This document shows, in pieces, positions 10,200 to 22,529 of a stretch of DNA of 64,000 bases. The notes under the pieces are model-generated. The model had not been told where the DNA came from. It saw only the letters and a program-made list of their open reading frames with translations, and made no database searches. Within the stretch, counting starts at the first letter, position 1. Every line of letters begins with the position of its first letter. The translations under genes and the position numbers were made by a program. The stretch comes from Sycobia sp. Sy_11 (Eukaryota > Arthropoda > Insecta > Hymenoptera > Epichrysomallidae): NCBI GenBank assembly GCA_018907035.1, contig JACCIC010000064.1, forward strand, positions 1,410,501-1,474,500. Direction: 5' to 3'.

Positions 10200-11640
10200 A
10201 ATTTTAATTCAAGATTGAGCGACTTACGGATGCAAGTAACTATGCGCAGTGCTGAGCCAAATCGACAAAGGTGCAGAATAATCGATCACCTACGCAAGCA
10301 TAACGTTGACACAGGTTGGGGCCAATTACACCGTCACCGAAAAAAAGCGCTTGGCCATCCTGCGGGCCGTGGAAAAGTTCCGTGGAGATCTGCTAGGCGA
10401 GAATTTTACGGTCGTCGCAGAGCATAGTAGTCTGAAATAGTTACATACGCTTAAAGACCCAACGGGCCGCCTAGCAAGATGGGCCACCGCGCTACAGGCA
10501 TACAATATGGAAATTGTTCATCGCAAAAGAGCTCTACACCACGTATCAGATGCTGTTTCCAGACCCCCATCCCCAGCCAGCCAAAACTCCTACCGCCACC
10601 CTCACCAACATTGAAAGAGACAAATGGTACGACCGAAAAATAAGAGAAACCCGAGAATAACAAGACAATACCCAGAGTAGACAATAAAACGTAATGAAAT
10701 ATATAAGCACTGCCCGAATGCACTGACGGAGACGCTAGGAAAACCAGGATGACTGGAAATTATTGGTACCGCTAGGTAATCGAGAGCGGGTGCTTCGTGA
10801 ATGCCATGACAGATCAATGTCAGGATATTTCGGAATAGACAAAGCACTGACAAAAGTGAGCCAGGATTACTAATGGCCTGGAATGAAAAAGAATGTACAC
10901 AAGTACGGCAAGCACTGCTCAGAGTGCCAAATATACAAGGTGTCGCAACGAGGGTCTACCGGATTAATAGCACAAAGAAACATAGAAGGGTCGTGGACCA
11001 GCATTACGGTAGATATAATGGGCCCTTCCCGGCCAGCAAAGGGCCGTGCAAGTATTTCCTTGTATTTCAGGACCTCTTCACAAAATATGTGGAAATTCGG
11101 ACACTATAAAAAAAGGCAAATGGCCACGTAATTGCCAAGGCATTCGAAGAGCAAATCATCTTCAAGTGGGGCTGCTCTAAATTTTTAATAACGGACAATG
11201 GTACAGAATTTGCTAATAATTGGCTCACGGGTAAATTAACAGAAATGAGAGTCGTGCACCAGTTAATGGCGCCTTACCATACCCACGAAAACCCAGTTGG
11301 AAGAGTAAACCACGTTATTAAAACGATGATAGCCATCTTTGTCAAACATGACCACCAAAACTGGGATCTCGATCTCTAAGAATATGCATTTACTGGTTGC
11401 ATCCAGACATCACCGGCCTTTCTGAACTTCGGGCGTAACATGCGCGAAATGTCAACGTATCGGAACACACAGGTCTAAAACCGACAGATTGGCTGAATCG
11501 TATGAAAAGATTGCCGGCAATACACACGATAGTGAAAGAACATCTGAGCACCGCTAGCCAGAGGCAGACTAAGTATTACAACAAAGGGCAAAGGTATGAG
11601 AAGGTCAATGCGAATGACTGGGTTTGTAGATGTACTCTAA
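10200..11640 (+). pseudogene. Gypsy fragment C: RNase H and integrase
   Basis: A different Ty3/gypsy family. RNase H is seen from TDASNYA (about 10225) through NYTVTEKKRLAILRAVEKF and AEHSSLK. Integrase has the Cys pair CSECQIYK (about 10920) and TVDIMGP carrying the first catalytic Asp. A later frame has ITDNGTEFANNW with the second Asp. The expected Glu region reads NPVGRVNHV, so Glu appears changed to Gly. Stops and frameshifts are frequent. There is no protease, polymerase or LTR. It begins where the copy A LTR is cut off, marking a deletion or insertion junction. Confidence 0.85.
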
Positions 11641-11930
11641 TATAAGTGGACTGGCGCCCAACACTGGTCCACAAAACTGTAAATTAAGAAACCGCAATAA
11701 ACACAAAGGCATAATTTATATATAAACGCAAACAAAATTTATTTATTTTTCCTAAATAAGTAGACCGGCACTATACACCGGTCCACAAACCGCAAATATA
11801 CATTAGCAGTAAGAAAAACTAGCCTCTACACTGGTTAACAACTCTAGTCTGAGCATACACGGTGCAATAAAAGTGGTTCGGAACCCACTATAAACTGTAG
11901 GTCCACAAAAGTCGCAATGATCTACAGATC
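11640..11930. repeat. Degenerate tandem repeat, period about 115-120 bp
   Basis: GGTCCACAAA recurs at 11666, 11780 and 11900, each preceded by an ACACTGG/ACACCGG-like segment and followed by C/G-GCAA. Units are diverged. The first contains TGGCGCCCAAC, which resembles a primer-binding site but has no LTR next to it. Confidence 0.5.
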
Positions 11931-12660
11931 TGCACCTATAAGAAAAGATCAGCAATACTGAAAAGTTTTGCGGCCGGGAATATTTATGTGCAACAAAGCA
12001 TAACTGAGCGACCTTTCTTTTCTATCCTCACGACCAGACCAATTTGCAACCATGCTAGCGCCCAAATTGTTGTCGCGTGTGAAATCATTAGAAAGATCTC
12101 CGTAATCTTCGAAACAAGAAACCTGAACAATAGGAAAACAAATAAAGTCCACATGTCGGACATGAACAAATATTACCAACCTAATCCCAAATTATATTTC
12201 AGGTACCAGCAATAACAACAACAATAATGCAAGGTATCGGAAGAGGCCGAGCCTCTAATCGTCTATCTAGCTAACCGTTTATCTATCTATCATTCTATCT
12301 ATCATCTATCTATCATCTAACCGTCTTAAAGCTATGAGAAAGATCCAAAAACGTGGCAAATGGGTATTACATGAATGAAATGAAAGACAGATGGAAAACC
12401 GAAAAAACGCTTGAGAAATATTGCTTTAAAGACATGAAAGAAAATCAATTTTGTATTAAATTGTTAATGGGAATAAAAAATGAACCTATTTGAAAAAATA
12501 ACGCTATTTTTGTGAAATTTTTCTGAAACTCAACGGATGATAGACGAGATTCGAAGAATCGTTCGAACGCTTATTAATTTTCGCGTACTGTCGAGCATTG
12601 GGATATGTGACTCGTACATACGCTTGAGATTCGATTAGATCAGACCTATATGTAACCCCG
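11931..12660. other. Non-coding stretch with a CTAT-type microsatellite
   Basis: Nothing protein-like. A CTAT/CATC-type short repeat occupies about 12258-12325. The segment from about 12530 leads into the BEL fragment and may be part of it. Confidence 0.5.
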
Positions 12661-12674
12661 AAATTCTTACTCCT

Positions 12675-13361
12675 TTGCCGGGTAATGATCGCGATTTAAC
12701 TGCACGGTTTACAAAATTCGAAGATCGAGCCGTATATTTAGAAAAGCGCGCTGAATTTCTGTCCGTCATTCAAGCGAGCCGAGAAGATAAGAAAACTAAT
12801 AATAAAGCTACTGCTGCGTCGAGTTCGCGAAAGGTTCATCATACACGGCCGTCGCAATCAACCGTCTACACTGCATTACAATGCGTTTGGTACTCTGGGG
12901 AGCATTTCATCGCGCACTGTCCGACTTTTATCGCGAAAGGGGGTCACGACCGTCAGCGCAATGTGCACCAGTTAAAGCTTTGCTTTAACTGTCTCGGCCA
13001 TCACAAAAGCAAAAATTGCGCATCGACATATCGCTGTAAGGTGCGTAAAGAAAAGCACCATTCTTTACTCCATTATAAACGTTCCGAAAAAGCTAACGAC
13101 TGTATTTGTAGAGAACGTAACGTGAGCACAGCGGAAATTGTTTCCGGGGCGCGAGTGAAATCGCACGTTACTCATGCGACGGTCGGTTCAAAAGATTTCG
13201 TAAATGCGTGCAGTGTAGATACAAGTAAATGCGTCATACTTTTAGCTACCGCTCAGGTTACCGTTTTTGATCCGTACGGCAACCTAACTCGCGTTCGCGC
13301 TCTCCTCGATCAGAGGTCGGAGAAAAAGATAAAAATTCCAACCCTGATTCTAGATCAATAA
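12675..13361 (+). pseudogene. BEL/Pao retrotransposon fragment: gag zinc knuckles and protease start
   Basis: A 228-codon open stretch. It contains a degraded knuckle (CVWYSGEHFIAHC, with Tyr where the second Cys should be), an intact CX2CX3HX4C knuckle (CFNCLGHHKSKNC), and a third cysteine/histidine cluster YRCKVRKEKHHSLLH that has lost one Cys. It then reaches the protease start with ALLDQRSE, where BEL/Pao elements normally have DxGSE. There is no ATG at the left end and no polymerase afterwards, so it is a partial copy. A host gene is unlikely given this motif order. Confidence 0.85.
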
Positions 13362-14714
13362 CCGTTCTTCACGAAAAATCCGTATTTTTCATATTTGTGG
13401 AATAGTATACAGGAAAAATCATATGTTAAAAAAATATTGGCCAAATACAACTAAGTTTCTTCTAGAATCAAAGAACATTGTATGTGAATCATTGATTGAT
13501 CCCTCCAAACATCTACTACCGCATCATCATATTTAATTCGGACTGATCAAACAAGTGTCACAACTTTTGCTAAAATTGGTAACTGTTATAGATATTTAGA
13601 ATTAAAATTTTCCGGTATAAATGGTACAAAATTTGCAAGATGAAAACTTTATTAAGTACACGAATGACAATAAAAAAGCAGCATGGCTAGCTTTCAAAAG
13701 TATCCCTTCCAATTTTTCGGGAAATTAAAAATGGCTTATTATCGAACATTTATTGCATATTTATTGAAAAAGTGTAAAAAGTTAGGTTGCTTGATATGTC
13801 TAAAAGTACACTTCCTCACTCACACCCATAGGATACTTTGCTCGAAATCTAAGAAACAAGAACGAAGAATAAGCAGAACGGTTCCATGAACGTATAAGTG
13901 AAATGGAGCAGTGATGCCACAGAAAATGAGATATTAATATAACAGCAGATGTGAGATGTTAAAAAATCAAATGATTTTTACCGCAAAAGAAAAAAAGAAA
14001 CTTAAATAGATCATTTGGCGATAAAACTATCATAATATAACAATTGTTACGCTAGTTAACGCGGTTTATGAATTTCCCTTAAATCTGTGAATAATAGTAA
14101 GACTCAACAAAGATGAAAAAAAAGTTCAGTACATAAAAATTCATACTAAATATAACTTATTCTGATAAGAAATTTTTTTCGCGTGTTGCTTTTTACTCAT
14201 TAATACGATTTATTATAATTGATTATTAAAAACGGGATGAAGCACATGAAACTACATAAGAAATAAACTTGTTGAAAGTCAAAAATTTTTTCTCATAATT
14301 GTGTCGCACTTTTTCACTGTCGTTTTTCACTTTACTTCACGATTTTAAGCTATTTTGTGTGAGTCACTAGAAAACAAGATAGATAGGCTAAACAGGCTCA
14401 AGATTTGGTTTTAGCAATGTAATATACAGACAGATAAATAGATTCGATCAGTTCAGACAATTTTTTTAGTTTACTACTGTAATCTATCGTTTCTATTAAA
14501 TACTTGCATCTATTATTCTGTCCGATTTTATTAAAAGTTAATAAATTATATGATTTGCGATACCAATTCTTTACTTTGAATAACTTTTAGATTCAATTAA
14601 ATGAAACAACAGGTCCTTCGGGACTGATAATATAAAATAGTATATGCAAGTAAAAATTAATTAACAATTTCAAAGTTATCAGATGAACAATGCAAATAAT
14701 AAAAATTGGTTTAG
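13362..14714. other. AT-rich stretch without a gene
   Basis: No convincing coding potential. The open frame at 13683-13889 has no recognisable motif and no partner elsewhere in the window. Confidence 0.5.
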
Positions 14715-15985
14715 AATCTAACTAACAAAGAAATACCAAATGAAGTAGTAAACACCATATCTAACGGTGCTAAACATGGAATATTATATTCTAAAAATAA
14801 TCTCCCAATCAAAAAAATCATCGTCGAGGTTGAAAGTAATCTTTTTGGTTTAAATGATGAAGTGAAAAAGGAATGTAGGGCATCTTTGGTTAATGTTATT
14901 AGTAATTTTAATAGAGAAAATAAATTTGATAATTTTTTAAATAGTAATTTTATACATGAATCAATTACCGCATAGAATTTTTTGAGAAATAACCCTAATA
15001 TAATCTTCCAAAAAACTGACAAAGGTAATAGAACTGTAGGTTCCAATAAAATTGATTACATAAATAGTAGAAATAATATATTAAATGTTGATAGTATTTA
15101 TTTGAAAATTGGTAATCCACATATCATTAAACTGCAAAATAATTTGAAAGAATTATTAAATAATTGGAAAAGAAATGAATATATAAATGATACTACATAT
15201 AAATATTTAAAATGTGGCAATGGTACTATAGCAAAATGTTATGGGCGTCCCAAGATTCATAAAGAAAAACTGACATTTAGAATCATAATATCTTCTCTAA
15301 ATTTCCCAACTTATAATATTGCCAGATTTTTATCTAATATATTGGTTAAGATAGTTGGAAAAACTAGTTCTTATATAAAAGATAGTTGGTATTTTTACAA
15401 TGAAATGAAAGATATTATTATTCCTAAAAACTACAAAATAATTTCATTGGATGTGGTATCTTTATTTACAAATGTACCTTCAGAATTGTTAAATGATATT
15501 ATACAAGAAAAATGGCATCAAATTAATTTACATACAAAATGAACAATGAATGAATTTATTAAAGCAATTAATTTAATTTTCAATAACACAATTGTTTCCT
15601 TTGATAATCAATTTTATAAACAAAAATACGGATGTCCAATGGGGTCATATTTGTCACCAGATATACCCAATTTAGTTATGAAAAAATTAGAAATTATACC
15701 TTTGTCAAAATTGGTTGTTAAACTTAAATGATATTTAAGAGATATTTTGATGATATCTTTACAATTATTCCAGAAGTTTTTGTGGATGAAATGGTGGATG
15801 TTTTTATCCACCATTGTTTGACATTTATAATACCGAAAATAGACATAATGCATGAGTTGATTATAACAGGGCCAAAATTATTGGCTTACTTTATGTTAAA
15901 TGATTATCTTTAACAGCTGGAGGATTATCTAAACAAGGAAAACTTGAACAAAATACTACATTTTGAAAGTCTATGAAAATAAAGA
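14715..15985 (+). pseudogene. Penelope-like element reverse transcriptase, fragment
   Basis: Open segments in order: EIPNEVVNTISNGAKHGILYS from 14730, a TAG at 14973, then IIFQKTDKGNRTVGSN, CYGRPKIHKEK, IIISSLNFPTYNIARFL and ISLDVVSLFTNVP. A TGA at 15541 follows, then KYGCPMGSYLSPDIPNLVM, and in a shifted frame the catalytic RYFDDIF near 15740. These match the fingers/palm order of Penelope-like reverse transcriptases (TDKGN, YGxPKIHK, DVxSLFTN, GCPMGSxLSP, YxDD). No GIY-YIG endonuclease domain follows, so the copy is truncated at its 3' end. Base composition is strongly AT-rich. Confidence 0.85.
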
Positions 15986-16879
15986 TGATTCAGCATTACT
16001 GAAGTTTATTAATATTAGTATACTTTAATAAACTTTATTTGAAAATTTTAAAATTTATATGCATGATAGGAATTATTTAAATCTTTAGTATATTTAAATC
16101 AAATTTAATAAAAATTTTTACAAAACGAAGTATAAAGAAATTTATTTAATAAATAGCATAAAAATATTATATATAAACATACAAAAAATATTTATTACAT
16201 TATTAGTCAGCATTATTTGTTGCATAAATGGACAAATTAAATTAAAAACTTATCCATAAATATATTTGATCAACAACAATTATAATTAAAATTGTTTTCT
16301 AAATAACATAAATATAGTGATTCGAGTATGCCTCAAATTATAAGAAAATTCCATAAACTAGTTAATTTTTAATAAAACATAATTTACATAATTAAATTAA
16401 AAATCAAAGAAAATAAAACTTTTTTTATAAATATTTATTCAGGTATTTAAAAAAAAAATAAAGATTCCAATTTAAAAACTATGCACTATGTGTTCAAATT
16501 TTAAGTTTTTGAAGAATAATTTAAATATCAATCCTGGTCCTTTTAAAAATATATGTATTTTTTCCTGTTAAAAATTAAATTATTCTCATGTCTCGTTATT
16601 AAATCTAATACTTTTTTAAGATAAAATTAATTTTTATTATGTATTAAGTATATATTATAGAAATAAGTAATTTCATTAGAATTGCAACTCATTTATTCAT
16701 GAGTCATACTCGCTCACCGTAGAAAAACAGTGGGTAAATTCATTCATAATCCTTACTTGCTTTTTACACGCTTCAATAAGAAGTTTGATAAAATCATATT
16801 TTGCTTATTCTATATATTTTTAACGAAAAAATGTCCTATAATTATTCTTAGCTATGATTATGAAAGAAATGTCAAAATC
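15986..16879. other. AT-rich stretch without a gene
   Basis: Extremely AT-rich. No coding motifs or repeats shared with other parts of the window. Confidence 0.6.
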
Positions 16880-17183
16880 GCGGTACAAAATAGGGAGAGT
16901 AGAGACTGGTCAGAGATAATAAGGGGAGATCGCCGACGCTTATGGGCCAGACTGCAGTAAAAATTTTCGACTGAAAACGAGGGCCTCTGGCGGCCAAAGC
17001 GAGGTACTGGTCGTTTCGTGCGATAATCCAGATGCTGCTTTTCGAGCTCGTACGATGGTGCGATCGAGGGGGGAGACGACTGTCTTCGGCGCGTGCAGAG
17101 AGAAAGCTTGTCGAGACAATAGGCTGGCAGCGGGGGTGCAATAAAAGATGAGTAGCTTATACTGACCAAAAAGAAATTTATTG

Positions 17184-17184
<1 letters not shown>
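16880..17184. other. GC-richer island of unknown nature beside (TA)n
   Basis: About 300 bp with clearly higher GC than its surroundings, ending in AATTTATTGC against a 60-bp (TA)n tract. Composition and position resemble the LTR-like repeats that abut (TA)n elsewhere, but it has no second copy here and no TGTAAC/TGTGAC end. Confidence 0.35.

Positions 17185-17244
<60 letters not shown>
17185..17244. repeat. (TA)n microsatellite
   Basis: 60 bp of TA repeats. Confidence 0.95.
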
Positions 17245-17246
<2 letters not shown>

Positions 17247-17940
17247 TTCTCGCAGCTGCTAGCAAGTAGCTCGAAGTTTTGAAACCTACGGCAATTTTAA
17301 GGAAAACTGGCAAATATCAAAGCTGAGAAAATCTCTTATAGCAAAGAGCTACCAAATTTTTCAATTAGTCGACTAACGCGATTTTTGTTAAAATTTTTAT
17401 ATATTCGTTTTTTAGGATTCTGATTATATATATGGTAGTAAAAATTGGTGATAATTTCAATTTTATAATAAATCACATTAAAACCCAGTCAAAATATTGT
17501 TTTTCTAACTTATCTCGTAAAATACAAAAAATCCATTAAATGATTTAACTAAAGGTTCAAAATCTCATCAAAATACTTTTTTTTTAATCTATATATTTTT
17601 TCTTTAAACGTTTTTTATTAACAATAATGCACTTCACCGTAATATTCTTATTGACTATTCTATATTCTCCGTTAGTTTGAATATATTTTTTTGGGAACTC
17701 TTGGTACAGAAAAATGTGTAGAATAAGAAATATGTTTTTTGATGAAATCTATAACTTTTCTTAACAATCCTTTGTGAAAAAGTTTTCACTTATTAACCAG
17801 TTAAACACTCTATTTATTAGGATTAAGTTCTAATAATAACTCTAATTAACATTCTTATCGGGATGCCTAAAGCTTGAACAGCAGATTGTGTGCGTTGAAC
17901 ATTCACTGCCATTGCGTTTCTTACAATACAAATATATTAC

Positions 17941-17944
<4 letters not shown>
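17245..17944. other. AT-rich stretch without a gene
   Basis: No coding or repeat signal seen. Confidence 0.55.

Positions 17945-17989
<45 letters not shown>
17945..17989. repeat. (TA)n microsatellite on one side of a solo LTR
   Basis: 45 bp of TA repeats directly joined to the LTR end at 17990. Confidence 0.95.
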
Positions 17990-17992
<3 letters not shown>

Positions 17993-19103
17993 AACGGGGT
18001 ACTTAATTGTTAAACACCCGGTAGATGTACCCATTAACAGAGGTGCAAGGAACCCCGAACGGATTAAATTGTTTAAAACAATCTTTTTGGACCGTAGGTT
18101 CTTTGCTGTTATTTATTCCTCAGACTTACCTTTACTTACCCTGGAAATTATATAAATAATAATATATTTGGATAAATTATCAATAATCCAGGAAAAAACG
18201 GATTAATGATCAGGTACAGGGGAAAGAATGTGTCTAATAATTTCTACTATATAAGAAAAATAAAATCAAAAAATAAATTTATTTTATTAATCAATAACAT
18301 AATTTAAATTTTTATTTAATTTAATAAAATTATAACAATTGTTATTCTAACCCTACCTAATACGCACCTGCGATCAACTAACGCGCGTATCCGTTCACAC
18401 AGGGTGTGAGAGAGGTGAATTTATAAGTCTCACGGAGAGACAGAGCAACAAGAGCACCACCTTACGATGAACAAGGTGTACTATCAAATAAAGCTGAATG
18501 CGCGCTTGTTACTCTTGCTATCTTAGTCTATGATTATATCTCTCCGTCTCTCTCACACTACTAAAGTTAATTTATTATATCTAATAATTTCAATCGGAAA
18601 GAAATCGGATAAAGAAAAGTAGAAGTATATAATATTGTACTGAAAGCCAAAAGCACAATAAATATATATAAAAAGAAAAATACACCAACCTTAATACACC
18701 GACGCCGAAAAAACACGACCCAACGACGAAATGAATGTGAGCTCCTTGGTGTTAGATAACCGGCCAGTTTGAATGCCTTTCTTCGGCAATAATCTTTTTA
18801 TATACAATAAACTATCTTTTACACTATTTGTATAAGTGACCGAAATTTCACTATTATGATCGAATATCAATAATAACTTTTAATATTCAACAATGGCCAA
18901 GAAAACAAAGAGAAAAAATTTCACTAACAAAATTTTGTCAGGTAAAAGAACAACTAACTATATTATAATAATAATTTTCCTATATTATATTCCTCTTTAT
19001 TCTCTTTCTCTCTCTCTCTCTCTTTTTCCCTTTTTCCCTCCCTTTTTTCCTATTTGTTAATAATATTAACATGTATAGGTCGAACTAACCTATACATGTT
19101 ATA
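17990..19103 (-). mobile_element. Solo LTR of the gypsy A/B/D family
   Basis: Read on the minus strand it starts TATAACATGTATAGG (TGTAAC with one change) at 19103 and ends GTTACA at 17990. (TA)n lies on both sides and there is no internal region. It aligns along its length with the 5' LTR of copy B, including the GGCCGG, CGTTGGGT, GGTAGGGTTAG, TTTTCCTGGATTAT and TTTAATCCGTTCGGGGTTC-type landmarks. It lacks the roughly 1.15-kb extra block that copy B carries before the TATAATTTTCAGG-like motif. A solo LTR is the usual product of recombination between the two LTRs of a provirus. Confidence 0.9.
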
Positions 19104-19104
19104 A

Positions 19105-19150
<46 letters not shown>
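19104..19150. repeat. (TA)n microsatellite on the other side of the solo LTR
   Basis: TA repeats with one G interruption. Confidence 0.9.
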
Positions 19151-19154
<4 letters not shown>

Positions 19155-19770
19155 TAAAAATGGTGGATAAATATGTAAATATATTTGTATTTATTGCAAT
19201 ATAATATATAGTGTACGTTTACATCGTTGAAGATTACGAAAATGACGGTCTAATAAGTTAAGATACTACAGTTCAATTTTATATTTTGTTTAAATTCTCA
19301 GTTCTCATATATCAAAAAAATATTTACTGTATTTAACTAAACATTCAGTATTTTAAATGTATAAATTACTTATTTTGAATAAATGATTAATTAATGGTAT
19401 ACGAATCAACCCTTTATTTAAATCTATAAAATTTTTTTTCAGTATTGACTTATTTCTATGACATACGTTTAACTTGAAACTAAAAAAACGTATATTTGAT
19501 TTAATTTCACAATGTTTCTCTATTGATCTAAAATAATTAAGTTGCAACAAAATATATGTACGCTTTAAAAAAATTAACTTTACATTGAAACAATATTCAT
19601 GGCCATTGTCAGCAAATGATCTATGTTTACGAATGCAATAGATCTCGAAAAAGTTGCTAATTATAGACTGTAAACTTTTCGAAAAATTATTTGATTGCTT
19701 TTTATATTTTTGGAGTATCATATCAGAATTCAATATAATCATATTTGACACATAACTACCTTGTATGGAG

Positions 19771-19778
<8 letters not shown>
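19151..19778. other. AT-rich stretch without a gene
   Basis: A 132-codon minus-strand frame (19353-19751) is rich in Ile, Lys, Asn, Ser and Phe and has no motif I recognise. I treat it as compositional. Confidence 0.45.
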
Positions 19779-19829
<51 letters not shown>

Positions 19830-19830
19830 A
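19779..19830. repeat. (GA)n microsatellite
   Basis: GA repeats followed by GCGA and GGGGA variants. Confidence 0.95.
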
Positions 19831-20152
19831 GGGGGAGGGGAGAAAAGAAAAATCCAAGGGGATTAACACGAATTATTCAATATTGGTGGGTGTTGCATTA
19901 TTGTATATCATGTACCTGCATGTACCGCGAATTTCCTCTATACTGTTTCGTCTCTTTCTCTCACCTGTTCTCACTGTTTATTACCTGTCCATCAATATTA
20001 ATCTATATTCAGGAAAAATTTCTAAGAATTAAAACATGATTTTCTTAAACCAAGAGAATAGATTTTCTTAAGAACGAAAATCCATTCAAGTAAATATTTA
20101 TTCTTTAACCAAGTAATCACATAAACTTTAACCAAGTAAGTAGTTACTAAAA
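19831..20152. other. AT-rich stretch without a gene
   Basis: Contains repeated TTTAACCAAGTAA-like motifs but nothing coding. Confidence 0.5.
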
Positions 20153-20850
20153 TAAAGCTTATATTTTCTCAACAGCAGAACACAAATATTGCAAATTAAA
20201 TGAATATTTTCTTGTCTAAAGAAAATATTATCTTTTTTTTATGTTATTTAACGTCGCTCTATTTATGCCTCCACATATTATTATCTTATATATTATATAT
20301 TATATATTATATAATATTATCTTGAACCAATAATTTCAAATTTAAAATCAGGATAATAAATTCTTGGATTAATTAAATATCTCCTAGATTTTTGTCAAGA
20401 TTTTCTAGAAAATGGGTGAAATTATTTTCTTGAACCAATAACTGAAGATTTTGAATAAAAAAATTTAGTTATTTGATTCAAGCCGACAAAATTAAGTGAA
20501 TATATACTTGGATTAAGAATTTCAATACTTCACTCGAGAAATTGAATTTAAAATGAAGAATTCGATTCCTATCTTTAAAACAATAATTACTTGAAATACG
20601 TTTTTATTTTCAAAAACATGAAAATTCAAGTATGTTAAATGTTTAAATATAGTTCATTGATTCAAAGTATTATTTTCTTGACTTTAAAAATCAAAAGTTG
20701 AAACTAAGCGAATAATTTCTTGAAATCTTTTACAATTTATACGTTAATTAACTTTTATTACATTTATTTCGAAACCTCGACCTAACCGGGATTCTATCCG
20801 CTAAGATCAAGTGTGGACCGATCACGAGCAATGCAACAATAAGACTAAAA
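20153..20850 (-). repeat. AT-rich repeat with tRNA-like head, left inverted copy
   Basis: Inverted homologue of 22530-23168. Shared landmarks (minus strand here) include CTCAACAGCAGAACACAAATA, TTGTCAAGATTTTCTAGAAAA, GATTCAAGCCGACAAAATTAA and CACTCGAGAAATTGA. The inner end carries a tRNA-like segment (GGATAGAATCCCGG, a B-box-like sequence, near 20795). A fragment matching the tail of the SINE at 36623 interrupts it at 20233-20280 and is absent from the other copy. The copies are clearly diverged, so this is old. It may be a long tRNA-headed SINE or the arms of a larger inverted structure. Confidence 0.75.
20233..20280 (-). mobile_element. SINE tail fragment
   Basis: TTATGTTATTTAACGTCGCTC followed by TATTTATGCCTCC nearly matches 36628-36665 at the tail end of the SINE at 36623-36824. 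It is absent from the paired repeat at 22530-23168, so it is a later insertion or an older truncated copy. Confidence 0.6.
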
Positions 20851-22529
20851 CAAAAGATCGCCGGTGAAGAGTTCAGTAACGTATAGCTTGCTTAAAAACT
20901 TTGAAATATTTCTTAAAAATAAACCATGATTTTAATACTTCTTGATATTATATATATATATATATTATAATATATTAAACAAATCTAGATAATCTAGATA
21001 ATATTTTCTTAAATGTAATTTTCTTAGGTATATGAAGCTGAAAAATAATTATTTGTTGCATTATTATATATCACTGAAAAAATATCTGCCAATATCAAGT
21101 AAATATTTATGTGCCTTGTAGCTCATAAAGAATTATTTCTTAAATTAAAATTAAAGCAAATATTTTCTTAGATTGCGAAAGGAGTTGCTTGAAATAGGAA
21201 AACCAGAATTTAAAAAATCCCTTCATCAAGAACTTATTCACTTGAATTAAAACGATATAAGCTTGATATTTTACAACATCCGTTAAACTAAACCGAATGA
21301 GTTATGGATTTCTTGAAATTAGCTAAAAAGTAAGAAATTACTTCCCTATATTACCTCATATTTTTTCTTATTGCTGAATTTCACGCAAAAAATTATTTTC
21401 TTAAATCTAGAGATTATTTATCACCCTAAAAAATAAATTTTCTATTTTTTAGCTCTTATAGTAAAATATCTATCTTATATAATTTTAATTCAAGCGAACA
21501 AGTTTTTGATGAAGGAACTTTTTAAATGCTAGTTTTCTTATTTGAAGCAACTTATTTCACAATCTAAAAAATATTTATTTAATATACAGTCAAAAATTTA
21601 TTGACTACGTTTTAATCAATATTTACTAATATTTATCTAGTATTTTTTTAATTGGATATTTAACTACTTTCAAGATCTTAATTTCTTACATTGAGATATT
21701 GGTTTCATAAATTAAGAAAATAATAACCTTGCTTTTATTACTGTAAAAAACAAATTTACTACTCTTCACTTTATAATGGAAAATAATAAATATAATATAA
21801 AAGATCAAATATAAATATAAAATATCACTTATATCTAAATATAAGAATTTATTTATTTAATATTCGGACGCAGAGAATTTTATTAATTATCATTTAATCA
21901 ATATTTACTAATTATAACTGATTGCTTATTAATTAACTTCTCACAAGAACTCAATTCCTTATATGAAGACATTGGTTTCCAAATTTCACAATATAATAAT
22001 CTTGAGTTGTACACTATAGCACGCAAATGGATAATATTGAGAACTCCTGTAATTTTGAATTGAAACGAATAAGTTCTTCAATAAGGAATTTCTTCTATAA
22101 TTTCTTTTAATATCTTCTAATCATGTATATAGTATGTGTAAGCATAATTACTTTAATATGTAAAGCATAATAAATTTTTAAATATACATGTTATATTGTT
22201 AAAAATTTTTTTAACTTAATTTTTTTAATTACACAGAAATATTGACTTGATATGAGAACCATTTTTTTCTGTGATATAAATACGAAAATTAATTATTTAT
22301 CGATTTCGTATACGTATTATGATTCAATTAAAGAAAATATTATCTGGATGTACAAAATCACGTTTTAAAATGAAAACGTTATATAAATTATTATAATATA
22401 AGTATAAATTATATATAAATGCATATACTATTCATTGGAATCCATAAATTAATTTCATAATGTATATCTATAAGAGATACATTAAGAGATCTAAAATTGA
22501 TATATAAGATTTTTATAATTTTCCACAGC
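20851..22529. other. AT-rich spacer between inverted repeats
   Basis: About 1.7 kb, very AT-rich, with recurrent TTTCTTGA/TTCTTAAA-like motifs resembling the flanking arms. No coding signal. Confidence 0.5.

Noticed and set aside
11650..11670. Primer-binding site TGGCGCCCAAC of another LTR element
   Set aside because: No LTR end precedes it, and the sequence is one unit of a local degenerate repeat.
12675..13361. Host zinc-finger gene
   Set aside because: Knuckle spacing and order followed by a DQxSE protease start identify BEL/Pao gag-protease.
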